From: Desulfovibrio legallii
GTDB lineage: Bacteria > Desulfobacterota > Desulfovibrionia > Desulfovibrionales > Desulfovibrionaceae
NCBI RefSeq assembly: GCF_004309735.1
Contig: NZ_SIXC01000005.1
Coordinates: 124,001 to 188,000, forward strand
Length of the DNA stretch: 64,000 bases
Reading direction: 5' to 3'
Shown here piece after piece: positions 1 to 8,206 of this stretch (position 1 is the first letter of the stretch; each line of letters begins with the position of its first letter). A program made the translations under genes and the position numbers. A model generated the notes under the pieces. That model did no database searches, was not told the origin of the DNA, and saw nothing but the letters and a program-made list of their open reading frames with translations.

Positions 1-1607
1 GTGAGCAGGCAGAGCTTGCCGCGGTTCATACGCAGCAGCATGGTGGTGCTGACGATCAGGGCGCAGGCGGCCAGCAGCTGGTTGCTCATGCCAAAGAGCG
101 GCCAGATGCTGCTGATGTTGCCGGTGTAGACCAGGTAGCCCCACATGGAGGTGAAGATCAGGCTGGTAATGACCACGCCGGGGGCCCAGTTCTTATCGCC
201 AAAGGGCGCGTAGACCTTGCCCAGCATTTCCTGCAGGAAAAAGCGGCCCACGCGCGTGCCGGCGTCAATGGCGGTAAGGATGAACACCGCCTCAAACATG
301 ACGGCGAAGTTGTACCAGTAGGCCATCAGGCTGTCCATGTACGGGATTTTGTGGAAGATATGGGCCATGCCCACGGCCAGAGAAACGGCCCCGCCGGGAC
401 GGGCGTGCAGGTTCAGGCCAATTTTTTCTTCAAAAAATCCCAGGTCCACGGTATTGAGGGCCGGGTGCGCGGCTACCAGGGCGTCGAACTTGGCCGGGGT
501 AGCGTTGATGGCAAAGTAGTCGCCGGGCATGAGCGTGCAGGCGGCGATAAGGGCCATAATGGCCACAAAGCCTTCCGTCAGCATGGCGCCGTAGCCCACA
601 AACAGAATGTCGCGCTCATTGGCGATCATCTTGGGTGTGGTGCCCGTACCGATGATGGCGTGGAAGCCGGAAACGGCCCCGCAGGCAATGGTGATGAAGA
701 TGAAGGGCAGCACAGGCCCGCCGATGACGGGGCCGCCGCCGTTGATGAAGGGGGTAATGGTGGGCATGAGCAGCGTGGGCCGCACAAAGATGATGCCCAG
801 GGTCAGCATGAGGATGGTGCCGATTTTCAGATAGGTGGAAAGATAGTCGCGCGGCACCAGCAGAAACCACACCGGCAGCACCGAGGCGATGAAGCCGTAC
901 ACGGCAATGGCAATGGCCACGGTGTTGCGGTTCCAGTCAAAGGCCCAGCCCAGCACGTCCTGTTTCATAAGGTCGTGCCCGCTGAGGATGCCGATAACCA
1001 GCAAAACCACGCCCACCACGCTGGCCAGGATGACGCTGTTCTGCTTGTAGCGCATGATCAGGCCCATGAGCATGGCTATGGGCATGGTGATGACCACGAT
1101 GAACAAAGACCAGGGCGCGTTGTGCATGGCGCTGATGCAGGCCAGCGAAAGGCCCGCCAGGGTCAGAACCAGGATGCAGAGCACGGCGATGCCGGCTACG
1201 GTGCCGGTTACCGGCCCCACTTCGCGCGTGGCAATGGCCGCAAGGCTCTGCCCTTTGTGGCGCACGGAAGCAAACAGAATGACCATATCGTGCACGGCGC
1301 CGCCCAGCACGCAGCCGATCAGAATCCAGAGCGCGCCCGGCAGATAGCCGAACTGCGCGGCCAGCACCGGGCCCACCAGCGGGCCAGCGGCGGCGATGGC
1401 GGCAAAATGGTGCCCGTACAACACAAATTCATTGGTTTTGACATAGTCGTGGCCGTCGGCAAAGCGCACGGCCGGGGTGGGGCGGCTGCCGTCCAGCCGC
1501 AACACTTTGTTGGCAAGAAAAATGCCGTAAAAACGGTAGGCGATGGCAAAAACGCACAATGCCACAAAGACCAGAGTCAGGGCATTGATATGCTCCAGAG
1601 CTTCCAT
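1..1607 (-). CDS. cstA: Carbon starvation protein CstA (C-terminus cut by window edge)
   Basis: Multi-pass inner-membrane protein of the CstA family, which imports peptides or pyruvate as carbon sources during starvation. About 535 residues are visible. The N-terminus reads MEALEHINALTLVFVALCVF, and the body holds many hydrophobic helices and the family-typical stretch GHHFAAIAAAGPLVGPVLAA followed by GGAVHDMVILF. The start at 1607 is preceded on the minus strand by a GGGAGAAG ribosome-binding site. The gene continues beyond base 1, so its C-terminus and downstream neighbours are unseen. It is transcribed away from the thi genes. Family assignment is firm; the exact substrate is inference. 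Confidence 0.93.
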   Translation of the reverse strand, partial: MEALEHINALTLVFVALCVFAIAYRFYGIFLANKVLRLDGSRPTPAVRFADGHDYVKTNEFVLYGHHFAAIAAAGPLVGPVLAAQFGYLPGALWILIGCVLGGAVHDMVILFASVRHKGQSLAAIATREVGPVTGTVAGIAVLCILVLTLAGLSLACISAMHNAPWSLFIVVITMPIAMLMGLIMRYKQNSVILASVVGVVLLVIGILSGHDLMKQDVLGWAFDWNRNTVAIAIAVYGFIASVLPVWFLLVPRDYLSTYLKIGTILMLTLGIIFVRPTLLMPTITPFINGGGPVIGGPVLPFIFITIACGAVSGFHAIIGTGTTPKMIANERDILFVGYGAMLTEGFVAIMALIAACTLMPGDYFAINATPAKFDALVAAHPALNTVDLGFFEEKIGLNLHARPGGAVSLAVGMAHIFHKIPYMDSLMAYWYNFAVMFEAVFILTAIDAGTRVGRFFLQEMLGKVYAPFGDKNWAPGVVITSLIFTSMWGYLVYTGNISSIWPLFGMSNQLLAACALIVSTTMLLRMNRGKLCLL

Positions 1608-1952
1608 CTGGCTTCTCCCGTCAGAACTGTTTACGAATCCAGCGGTCACGCATCCTTGAGACCGTGATCGTGGCAATAGCCAACATACTTGAATTATTGC
1701 TTCCTTCCCCCCAAACGCCTCCTTGCTGCAAAATTGTGCGTATACACATGGGCGGGCTGTACCATGCCGAACATTCCCGCTGGTGTGCTCAGATAGTGAA
1801 GATGTACTTTTGCCTACACCAAACAAGTTTTACTGTCCATAACCCCGCACGGCGCGTGGCGCGTGGGTTGTGCGGCATACATTTCCCATTAAATACGTCA
1901 GGAATATATCCGTTGCGCGCCAAGGCCCTGCCCTCCGTCCGGCTTGCCGCCC
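1608..1952. other. Intergenic region between cstA and thi promoter
   Basis: About 345 bases between divergent transcription units. It must carry the cstA promoter on the minus strand. A candidate plus-strand reading frame crosses it (1664-2017) but has no ribosome-binding site or recognisable protein character and runs into the riboswitch, so it is not called as a gene. No other feature is seen. Confidence 0.5.
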
Positions 1953-1981
1953 TTGCATTCGCCCCGGCTCGGTACTATGGT
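1953..1981 (+). promoter_or_regulatory. Sigma-70-like promoter for the thi operon
   Basis: TTGCAT at 1953-1958, a 17-base spacer, and TATGGT at 1976-1981. Transcription would begin near 1988, immediately before the riboswitch aptamer, which is the expected arrangement. Confidence 0.6.
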
Positions 1982-1988
1982 AAGACAT

Positions 1989-2110
1989 ACCGGCTGGGGG
2001 AGCCCACACAAGGCTGAGAAAGGGTGATCGCGCCCTGACCCCTAGAACCGCGCAAACAAACGCGGTTCTGCACCTGACGCGGATAGTGCCGACGAAGGGA
2101 AGCTGGCCAG
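1989..2110 (+). promoter_or_regulatory. TPP riboswitch (THI element)
   Basis: The conserved THI-box blocks are present in order: GGGGGAGCCC near 1996, GGCTGAGAAAGGG near 2012, GACCCCTAGAACC near 2038, CACCTGACGCGGATAGTGCC near 2071 and GACGAAGGGAAGC near 2091. A variable hairpin (GAACCGCG/CGCGGTTC) separates the two halves. It lies directly upstream of thiS and should reduce expression when thiamine pyrophosphate is abundant. Confidence 0.95.
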
Positions 2111-2134
2111 CCTGCCACAACGCAGGTTTGTGCT

Positions 2135-2169
2135 CGCCCGCAGCCGTAATGGTCTGACGGGCGTTTTTT
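2135..2169 (+). terminator. Intrinsic terminator forming the riboswitch expression platform
   Basis: CGCCCG at 2135-2140 pairs with CGGGCG at 2158-2163 and is followed by six T residues (2164-2169). It lies between the TPP aptamer and thiS, so ligand-controlled termination is the likely mechanism. Confidence 0.75.
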
Positions 2170-2258
2170 GTGCCGCATGCGAGCCGTTTCGTCATGAAGC
2201 CCTGCAGCGGGGCGCCCGCCGGTCCGTTACTCACCAACCTGTAGTTTGGAGGTGCGTT

Positions 2259-2459
2259 ATGGACATCCTGGTCAACGGCGTGGCTGAGCCCCACCCGCAA
2301 GGGTGCAGTGTGGCCGACCTGCTTGCCGCGCGCGGGCACGACCCCGCGGCGGTGGTGGTGGAGCGCAACGGGCAGATCCTGCCCCGCGAGCGTTTTGCCC
2401 AGACCCGGCTTGCGGACGACGACCGTCTGGAAATTGTGCAGTTTGTGGGCGGCGGCTAA
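2259..2459 (+). CDS. thiS: Thiamine biosynthesis sulfur carrier ThiS
   Basis: 66-residue ubiquitin-like sulfur carrier ending in the diagnostic Gly-Gly (FVGGG). Its C-terminal glycine is adenylated and converted to a thiocarboxylate that supplies sulfur for the thiazole ring. The start at ATG 2259 is chosen because GGAGG lies just upstream at 2248-2252; longer upstream frames would overlap the terminator. First gene of thiS-thiG-thiH under the TPP riboswitch. No thiF, the usual adenylating partner, is in the window, so that activity must come from elsewhere. Confidence 0.92.
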   Translation: MDILVNGVAEPHPQGCSVADLLAARGHDPAAVVVERNGQILPRERFAQTRLADDDRLEIVQFVGGG

Positions 2460-2555
2460 CCGCCGCGTCCCGGCTTCGGCCGGCGGCGTTTTTCCCGGAT
2501 TCCTCTTTCCGTTGAAACCACGACCCGCAATTTTTTTGCAGACGGAGCAAACATC

Positions 2556-3353
2556 ATGGAAGATTCTTTTGTCATCAACGGCGTGACCCTCAGCAGCCGT
2601 CTTTTTATCGGCACCGGCAAGTACGGGGCGGACAGCCTTATTCCGCAGGTGGCCGCCGCCAGCGGCGCTGCCGTCATTACCGTGGCCATGCGCCGGGTGG
2701 ATCGCCAGAATCCCGCCGATGCGGCCGACCCGGCCCGACAGGGCGTTATGGCCCACATCCCCAAAAATCTGCGCCTGCTGCCCAATACGTCGGGCGCGCG
2801 CACGGCCGAAGAAGCCGTGCGTCTGGCCCGCCTGGCCCGCGCAGCCGGCTGCGGCGACTGGATCAAAATAGAAGTCATCGCCGACACGCGCCACTTGCTG
2901 CCCGACGGCTACGAAACTGCCAAGGCCACGGAAATCCTCGCCAAAGAAGGCTTCACCGTGCTGCCCTATATTAATCCCGATATCTATGTGGCCCGCGCCT
3001 GCGTTGACGCCGGAGCCGCCGCCGTCATGCCTCTGGGCGCGCCCATAGGCACCAACCGGGGCCTGCGCACCAAGGAAATGATCGGCATCCTCATTGACGA
3101 GCTGGATCTGCCCATCGTCGTGGACGCGGGCATCGGCCGGCCCTCCCAGGCCTGCGAGGCCATGGAAATGGGCGCGGCCGCCTGCCTGGTCAACACGGCC
3201 ATTGCCTCGGCCGAAGACCCTGTACGCATGGCCGCCGCCTTTGGCGCGGCGGTCAAAGCCGGGCGCGAGGCCTGGCTGGCCGGCCCCGGCGCGGTGCGCG
3301 TCCAGGCCGAAGGGGCGCAGGCGTCCTCGCCGCTGACCGGCTTTTTGCGGTAA
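2556..3353 (+). CDS. thiG: Thiazole synthase ThiG
   Basis: 265-residue TIM-barrel enzyme that condenses 1-deoxyxylulose 5-phosphate, dehydroglycine and ThiS thiocarboxylate into the thiazole phosphate. Length matches the family. The N-terminus [20 protein letters not shown] is typical, and the Schiff-base lysine is K104 in the WIKIEV strand. A phosphate-binding [10 protein letters not shown] segment lies further on. It sits 96 bases after thiS and is read from the same riboswitch leader. A family-A repeat separates it from thiH. Confidence 0.96.
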   Translation: MEDSFVINGVTLSSRLFIGTGKYGADSLIPQVAAASGAAVITVAMRRVDRQNPADAADPARQGVMAHIPKNLRLLPNTSGARTAEEAVRLARLARAAGCGDWIKIEVIADTRHLLPDGYETAKATEILAKEGFTVLPYINPDIYVARACVDAGAAAVMPLGAPIGTNRGLRTKEMIGILIDELDLPIVVDAGIGRPSQACEAMEMGAAACLVNTAIASAEDPVRMAAAFGAAVKAGREAWLAGPGAVRVQAEGAQASSPLTGFLR

Positions 3354-3364
3354 TGCTGCGGGAT

Positions 3365-3480
3365 AGGGCATTGCAGCGTTGCAATACCCTGGCGGTTGCC
3401 CAAGCAGCCGCCCCCTGTGGAGGCACAAGCGCAAGGTATTTGCGCGGTTAAGCGCCGGAGCGAGCGTGCCGTAAACTTTT
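3365..3480 (+). repeat. Dispersed repeat family A, copy A1
   Basis: Begins with an imperfect palindrome (AGGGCATTGCAGC.. GCAATACCCT) followed by GGCGGTTGCCCAAGCAG, GAGGCACAAGCGCAAGG, TATTTGCGCGGTTAAGCGCC and GTGCCGTAAACTTTT. The same blocks recur in the same order near 21.9 kb and 63.0 kb and partly near 4.8 and 35.8 kb. It lies between thiG and thiH, inside the operon, and is followed by a TGCCGctcCGGCA hairpin. Confidence 0.8.
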
Positions 3481-3636
3481 TGCTGCCGCTCCGGCAGGCA
3501 CGCGGTTTTTGAGGGCTTTTGCGGCAACGGCCTTTTGCCGGTCGGGAAGCCGCACACCGCGTGCGGAACTGCAGCTCTGCCCCTATGCGTGCAGGAAGCT
3601 GCGCACAATCTGCAAAGAACGTACGACAGGTGACCT

Positions 3637-4755
3637 ATGGAAACCTTTGAAGAATATCTGCAGCAATGGCCGACTGAGCGCCGCAGCGCCGGTGCGGCCC
3701 GCGCCACGGGCGATGCCGTCCTGGCCGTGCTGGAAAAGGAATCGCTCACCCCGGCCGATTTTTTAACCCTGCTCTCGCCAGCGGCCCAGCCGCATCTGGA
3801 AGCCCTGGCCCGCAGGGCGCACGGCCTCACCCAGCGGTATTTCGGCCGGGCGGTCAACATCTTCACGCCCCTTTACATCTCGGACGTCTGCACCAACCAG
3901 TGCCGCTACTGCGGCTTCAACGCCAAAAACAAACAGCCTCGCCGTCACCTCAGCGTAGACGAGGCCTGCGCCGAGGCCTTTGCCATTGCGGACAGGGGCT
4001 TCCAGCATATTCTGCTGCTCACGGGCGACGCCCGCAAGCTCTCTTCCCCGGAATACATCGCCGCCGTGGCCAGGCGCATCAAGCCGCGCTTCGCTTCTGT
4101 GGGCATTGAGGTCTACTCCCTCACCACCGAGGAATACGCCCTGATGGCGGCCGCCGGCGTGGAAAGCATGACCATGTTTCAGGAAACGTATAACCAGGAA
4201 CTCTACGCCTGGCTGCACCCGGTGGGGCCCAAGCACGATTATGCCTTCCGGCTCAATGCGCCCCAGCGCGCCGCCGAAGGCGGCATCCGCTGTCTGGGCC
4301 TGGGCGCGCTGCTGGGGCTGGAATCCTTTGAGCAGGATGCTTTTGCCACGGGCCTGCACGCCTGGTGGCTGCAACGCCGCTATCCTGGCGTGGATATGAG
4401 CGTATCCATCCCGCGCATCTGCCCCCATGAGGGCAGCTTTGAGGTGCAGCACGGCGTGGACGACCGTCATCTGGTGCAGTACGTTACAGCCCTGCGCTGC
4501 TTTTTGCCCCGTGCCGGCATCACCTGCTCCAGCCGCGAGAGCGCCTTCATGCGCGACCACCTGGTGCCCCTGGGCGTTACTCGCGTGTCTGCCGGGGTTT
4601 CCACCGCCGTGGGCGGCCGCGCCACCGCAGACCTGCACAATCCCGGCCAGTTTGAGATCACCGACCACCGCAGTCTGGATGAAATGATGGATTCCCTCGT
4701 CCGCCTGGGTTATCAGCCCGTGCTCAAGGACTGGGAACACCCCGTGGCCGTGTAG
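3637..4755 (+). CDS. thiH: 2-iminoacetate synthase ThiH (radical SAM)
   Basis: 372-residue radical SAM enzyme that cleaves tyrosine to give dehydroglycine for thiazole formation, working with ThiG. The cluster-binding CxxxCxxC is C85-C89-C92 in ISDVCTNQCRYCGF. The C-terminus carries the family's RESAFMRDHL and SAGVSTAVGGR stretches. It starts at ATG 3637 after a GACAGGTGACCT region. It stands 283 bases after thiG, with repeat A1 in the gap, so transcription from the thi promoter is likely but not proven. Confidence 0.95.
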   Translation: METFEEYLQQWPTERRSAGAARATGDAVLAVLEKESLTPADFLTLLSPAAQPHLEALARRAHGLTQRYFGRAVNIFTPLYISDVCTNQCRYCGFNAKNKQPRRHLSVDEACAEAFAIADRGFQHILLLTGDARKLSSPEYIAAVARRIKPRFASVGIEVYSLTTEEYALMAAAGVESMTMFQETYNQELYAWLHPVGPKHDYAFRLNAPQRAAEGGIRCLGLGALLGLESFEQDAFATGLHAWWLQRRYPGVDMSVSIPRICPHEGSFEVQHGVDDRHLVQYVTALRCFLPRAGITCSSRESAFMRDHLVPLGVTRVSAGVSTAVGGRATADLHNPGQFEITDHRSLDEMMDSLVRLGYQPVLKDWEHPVAV

Positions 4756-4772
4756 CCGTCCACGTCGAAGCC

Positions 4773-4830
4773 AGGGCATTGCAACCCGTTGCAATGCCCT
4801 GGCGGTTGCGTAAACAGACGCCCGGTATGT
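4773..4830 (+). repeat. Dispersed repeat family A, copy A2 (short)
   Basis: Opening palindrome of the family (AGGGCATTGCAAC with its complement GTTGCAATGCCCT, 4773-4800) followed by GGCGGTTGCGTAAACAGACG. The later blocks of the long copies are missing. It lies just after the thiH stop. Confidence 0.8.
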
Positions 4831-4840
4831 GGGGAAAAAC

Positions 4841-4867
4841 GGCGTCGGGCCGTTGGGGCCCGACGCC
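4841..4867. terminator. Hairpin between convergent thiH and EF-G-like gene
   Basis: GGCGTCGGGC (4841-4850) pairs with GCCCGACGCC (4858-4867) around a short loop. It lies between two converging genes and could terminate both, although there is no clear T tract. Confidence 0.55.
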
Positions 4868-4895
4868 GTGACAGTGTCCGCAGCGCGGCTGCAGG

Positions 4896-6956
4896 CTATT
4901 CGCCGCGGCTTTTCTGGTGCTCGGTCATGACCTTTTCGACCACGGGCTGCGGGGCCTCTTCATAGTGGTCAAATTCCATGGTGAAAAAGCCCTGGCCGCC
5001 GGTCATGGAGCGCAGGTCCGGGGCATAGCGCAGCACTTCACTCATGGGCACATGGGCCTTGATTTCCGTGGCGCCGCCCTGGGAATCGGAACCCAGCACC
5101 TTGCCGCGGCGGGAGGAAAGGTCGCCGATGACGTCGCCCATGCTTTCGTCCGGCACGGAAACGGTGAGCAGGACGATGGGTTCCAGCAGCACGGGTTTGA
5201 GGGTTTCCATGGCTTTTTTGAAGGCCAGGGACCCCGCCACTTTGAAGGCCATTTCAGAGGAGTCCACCGTGTGGTAGCTGCCGTCGTAGACCTTCACGCG
5301 AAAGTCCACCACCTGGCAGCCGGCCAGAAAGCCGCGCGCTGCGGCTTCCTGCACGCCTTTGTCAATGGCCGGGATATACTGGCGGGGGATGACGCCGCCC
5401 ACGATGGCGTCTTCAAAAATATAGCCGGAGCCGCGCGGCAGGCCTTCCATCTCAATCCAGCAGTCGCCGAACTGCCCCCGGCCGCCGGACTGTTTTTTGT
5501 GCCGCCCCTGCACCTGGCACTTGCCCCGCACGGTTTCGCGGTAGGGCACCTTGGGCGTTTTGAGCACAATATCCACCTTGAAGCGGCGTTTGGCCTTTTC
5601 TACCGAAAGCTCAATGTGCAGCTGGCCCATGCCTGAAAGCAGGATGTCGCCGGTTTCTTCATCGCGGCCCAGGCGCAGGGTGACGTCTTCGTCCAGCAGC
5701 CGCTGCATGGCGGTGTAGACTTTGTCTTCCTCGCCTTTTTCCTTGGGGGCCAGGGCGTAGGTGATGAGCTGCGGGGGCAGGTCGGGCACGGGCAGGCTGA
5801 AGGGGGCTTTTTCGTCACACAAGGTGTCGCCGGTGCGGGTATTTTTGAGCTTGGCCACAGCCACCAGCGCGCCGGGGCCCACGGCTTCCTTGCAGGGGGT
5901 CTGGGTTTTGCCCAGCAGGTAGAGCAGCCCGCCCAGGCGTTCGCCCTCGCCGCTGCGGGCGTTTTTAAGATTCATATCGCCGCCGAGCGTGCCGGAAAGC
6001 ACTCGCAGCAGGGAGAGCTGCCCGGCAAAGGGATCCGCCAGGGTTTTGAATACAAAGCAGGCCACCGGGGCTTCGGGGTCGGGCGCGCGTTCCGCGCCGT
6101 CTTCGCCCACAAAGGCCGGGCGGTCCAGGGGGGAGGGCAGCAGGGCCTCAATGGCCTCCAGCAGGGCTTTGCCGCCCTTGTTTTCCAGGGAGGAGCAGGC
6201 CAGCACCGGGGTCAGCTCGCCCTTGAGCACGCCTGCGCGCAGGCCCGTGCGCAGGTCTTCGGGGCTGAGGCTGCCTTCCTCCAGATATTTTTCCATGAGT
6301 TCTTCATCGCTTTCGGCGATGTTTTCTACGGCAACGTCGCGCAGCAGGGTTACGTCGTCAGCCAGGCCCGCGGGGATGTCCGCGTCGGCCACGTCGCCGT
6401 CGGCGCCGTACATCCGCGCCCGGCCTGCGAGCACATCAGCCATGCCCACCAGGGTCTCGCCCTGGCGTATGGGCAGCTGCAGGGCCACGGGCTTGATGCC
6501 CAAGGCGGTCAGACCGTCAAAGGCCATTTGAAAATCGGCCCGGTCGCGGTCCATTTTGTTGATGACCAGCAGGGCGGGCAGGCCGGCGGCGCGTACCATG
6601 CTCCAGAATTTTTTGGTCAGGGGGCGCACTCCGTCCACAGCGTCCAGCACAAAGACCACGCTGTCCACGCCTTTGAGCAGATATTCCATATCGCCCGTAA
6701 AATTGCCGTCACCGGGGATATCCAGCAGGAAATGGCGGTTTTTGTTCCAAAGGTAGGTGGCGCAGGCGGGCTGCACCGAACCGCGGCGGCGCACTTCTTC
6801 GGGTTCGTAGTCCAGGCAGGTGCTGCCTTCTTCGATGGCGCCCAGGCGGCTCACGGCCCCGGCGTTGAAGAGCAGCATCTCCGCCAGAGACGTTTTGCCG
6901 CAGCCGCCGGTGCCGACGAGTGCGAACGTGCGTTGCATTTCCAGTGGAGTAGGCAT
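4896..6956 (-). CDS. Elongation factor G-like translational GTPase (paralogue)
   Basis: 686 residues with full EF-G architecture: GTP-binding domain, domain II, then ribosomal-S5-like and EF-G C-terminal domains. The P-loop is GTGGCGKT (about 15-22) and NKMD is at 133-136. Two usual features differ. The G3 motif is DIPGDG (79-84) rather than DTPGH, so the catalytic histidine is absent. The switch-I RGIT motif reads RGSV. Such changes are known in EF-G2-type paralogues, so this is probably not the housekeeping translocase. The start at 6956 has AAGGGAG upstream; a longer frame to 7145 lacks support. Its exact role is unknown. Confidence 0.85.
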   Translation of the reverse strand: MPTPLEMQRTFALVGTGGCGKTSLAEMLLFNAGAVSRLGAIEEGSTCLDYEPEEVRRRGSVQPACATYLWNKNRHFLLDIPGDGNFTGDMEYLLKGVDSVVFVLDAVDGVRPLTKKFWSMVRAAGLPALLVINKMDRDRADFQMAFDGLTALGIKPVALQLPIRQGETLVGMADVLAGRARMYGADGDVADADIPAGLADDVTLLRDVAVENIAESDEELMEKYLEEGSLSPEDLRTGLRAGVLKGELTPVLACSSLENKGGKALLEAIEALLPSPLDRPAFVGEDGAERAPDPEAPVACFVFKTLADPFAGQLSLLRVLSGTLGGDMNLKNARSGEGERLGGLLYLLGKTQTPCKEAVGPGALVAVAKLKNTRTGDTLCDEKAPFSLPVPDLPPQLITYALAPKEKGEEDKVYTAMQRLLDEDVTLRLGRDEETGDILLSGMGQLHIELSVEKAKRRFKVDIVLKTPKVPYRETVRGKCQVQGRHKKQSGGRGQFGDCWIEMEGLPRGSGYIFEDAIVGGVIPRQYIPAIDKGVQEAAARGFLAGCQVVDFRVKVYDGSYHTVDSSEMAFKVAGSLAFKKAMETLKPVLLEPIVLLTVSVPDESMGDVIGDLSSRRGKVLGSDSQGGATEIKAHVPMSEVLRYAPDLRSMTGGQGFFTMEFDHYEEAPQPVVEKVMTEHQKSRGE

Positions 6957-7162
6957 GGTTTTCTCCCTTGCTAAGCGATATGGCGGGCGCGTCGGGCGCT
7001 GGCCGGATGTACGGAACAAAGGACGGGCAGTATCCTCCTGAAAAGGCGGCTCAAGCTCATGGATTGCGGCTTCTGGTCCGGCGTCGGTCCCCGTGCGGAC
7101 GGGGGCCCGGCGTCGCGGCAAAGGCGGCCGCCCCGCTTGGCCCATTGTCTTGTACCCTACAG

Positions 7163-7239
7163 GGTTGCCGTCAAAAAGGGAAGAGGGGCGGTGCGGCGGC
7201 GGGAAGGGGATGGCTCCTCTGCCCTTTTTGACGGCAACC
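7163..7239. repeat. Long inverted repeat (24-bp arms)
   Basis: The arms 7163-7186 and 7216-7239 are reverse complements with a single mismatch (core GGTTGCCGTCAAAAAGGG) around a 29-base loop. It lies between the 3' end of msrBA and the start of the EF-G-like gene. No T tract follows on either side, so an ordinary intrinsic terminator is not obvious. Confidence 0.75.
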
Positions 7240-7270
7240 TTTGTGGCGGGTGGGGACGCGCGTCGGCGGG

Positions 7271-8206
7271 TCAGTCTTCGGCCCGACGGGAAAAGCGCGG
7301 CACGGAAAGGTGACAGGCCCCGCGCCCCGTGCGCCGGGCAAAGTGCTGGTGGTAGGCCTCGGCCGGGTAGAAGGGCCCGGCGGGCAGCACCTGGGTGACC
7401 ACGGCGTAGCCCAGGCCGCGCAGCGCGTCCAGCAGCCGCAGGGCCGTGTTTTTCTGGTCTTCATCCACATAGAACACGGCGGAGCGGTATTGCTCCCCCA
7501 CATCCGGTCCCTGGCGGTCCAGTTGGGTGGGGTCGTGGATTTCAAAAAAGCGGCGCAGGATCTGTTCGTAGCTGATGCGGGCGGGGTCGAAGGTCAGGCG
7601 CACGGCTTCGGCGTGGCCCGTGAGGCCGGTGCAGACCTCTTCATAGGTCGGGTCGGGGGTGTGGCCGCCCGTGTAGCCGGACTGGGCCGAACACACGCCG
7701 GGCAGACGGCCCAGAGCGTCCTCCACGCCCCAGAAGCAGCCCCCGGCCAGCAGGGCCAGCCCCGTGCAGGCGGCGTCCGCGTCCGGCCCGGTTGCGCCGG
7801 GCTGCGGAGCGGCGGCTTTGGCCGTGGGGGCCGCCGGGTCTTTCCCGGCCGGCACAAAGTGCAGGGAAAGGGAATTGACGCAGTGCCGGGTGTTTTTGGG
7901 GGTAAAGCCTTCGCCTTCAAAAACGTGGCCCAGGTGGCCGCCGCAATGGGCGCAGACGATCTCCGTGCGGCGTCCGTCGGGGTCGGGCAGGCGGCGCACG
8001 GCCTGGGGCAGGGCGTCGTCAAAGCTGGGCCAGCCGCTGCCGGAGTCAAACTTGTCTTCGGCGCGGAACAGGGGTGTGCCGCACTGGCGGCAGAGGTAAG
8101 CTCCCGGCGTTTGGGTATGTACATAGGCTCCGCTGAAGGGCGGTTCCGTGGCCTTGTGCAGCAGGACGGCGGCTTCTTGCGGCGAAAGTGGGGGCATGGC
8201 GGGCAT
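7271..8206 (-). CDS. msrBA: Bifunctional methionine sulfoxide reductase, MsrB-MsrA fusion
   Basis: 311-residue fusion that reduces both stereoisomers of methionine sulfoxide. Residues about 8-118 form MsrB, with zinc cysteines C39, C42, C85 and C88 and catalytic C109 in RHCVNS. A Pro/Ala linker follows, then MsrA from about 150 with catalytic GGCFWG (C157) and the EVCTGLTGHAEAV segment. The start at 8206 overlaps the galE stop by one base (TGATG), indicating translational coupling, and GAGGAGG lies 7-14 bases upstream. No signal peptide is seen, so it is cytoplasmic. Confidence 0.94.
   Translation of the reverse strand: MPAMPPLSPQEAAVLLHKATEPPFSGAYVHTQTPGAYLCRQCGTPLFRAEDKFDSGSGWPSFDDALPQAVRRLPDPDGRRTEIVCAHCGGHLGHVFEGEGFTPKNTRHCVNSLSLHFVPAGKDPAAPTAKAAAPQPGATGPDADAACTGLALLAGGCFWGVEDALGRLPGVCSAQSGYTGGHTPDPTYEEVCTGLTGHAEAVRLTFDPARISYEQILRRFFEIHDPTQLDRQGPDVGEQYRSAVFYVDEDQKNTALRLLDALRGLGYAVVTQVLPAGPFYPAEAYHQHFARRTGRGACHLSVPRFSRRAED

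Noticed and set aside
351-1667. Long plus-strand frame opposite cstA
   Set aside because: Its translation is an antisense shadow of the CstA frame (His/Gly/Gln-rich), with no ribosome-binding site or family character.
1664-2017. 117-codon plus-strand frame before the riboswitch
   Set aside because: It covers the thi promoter and enters the aptamer; composition is not protein-like.
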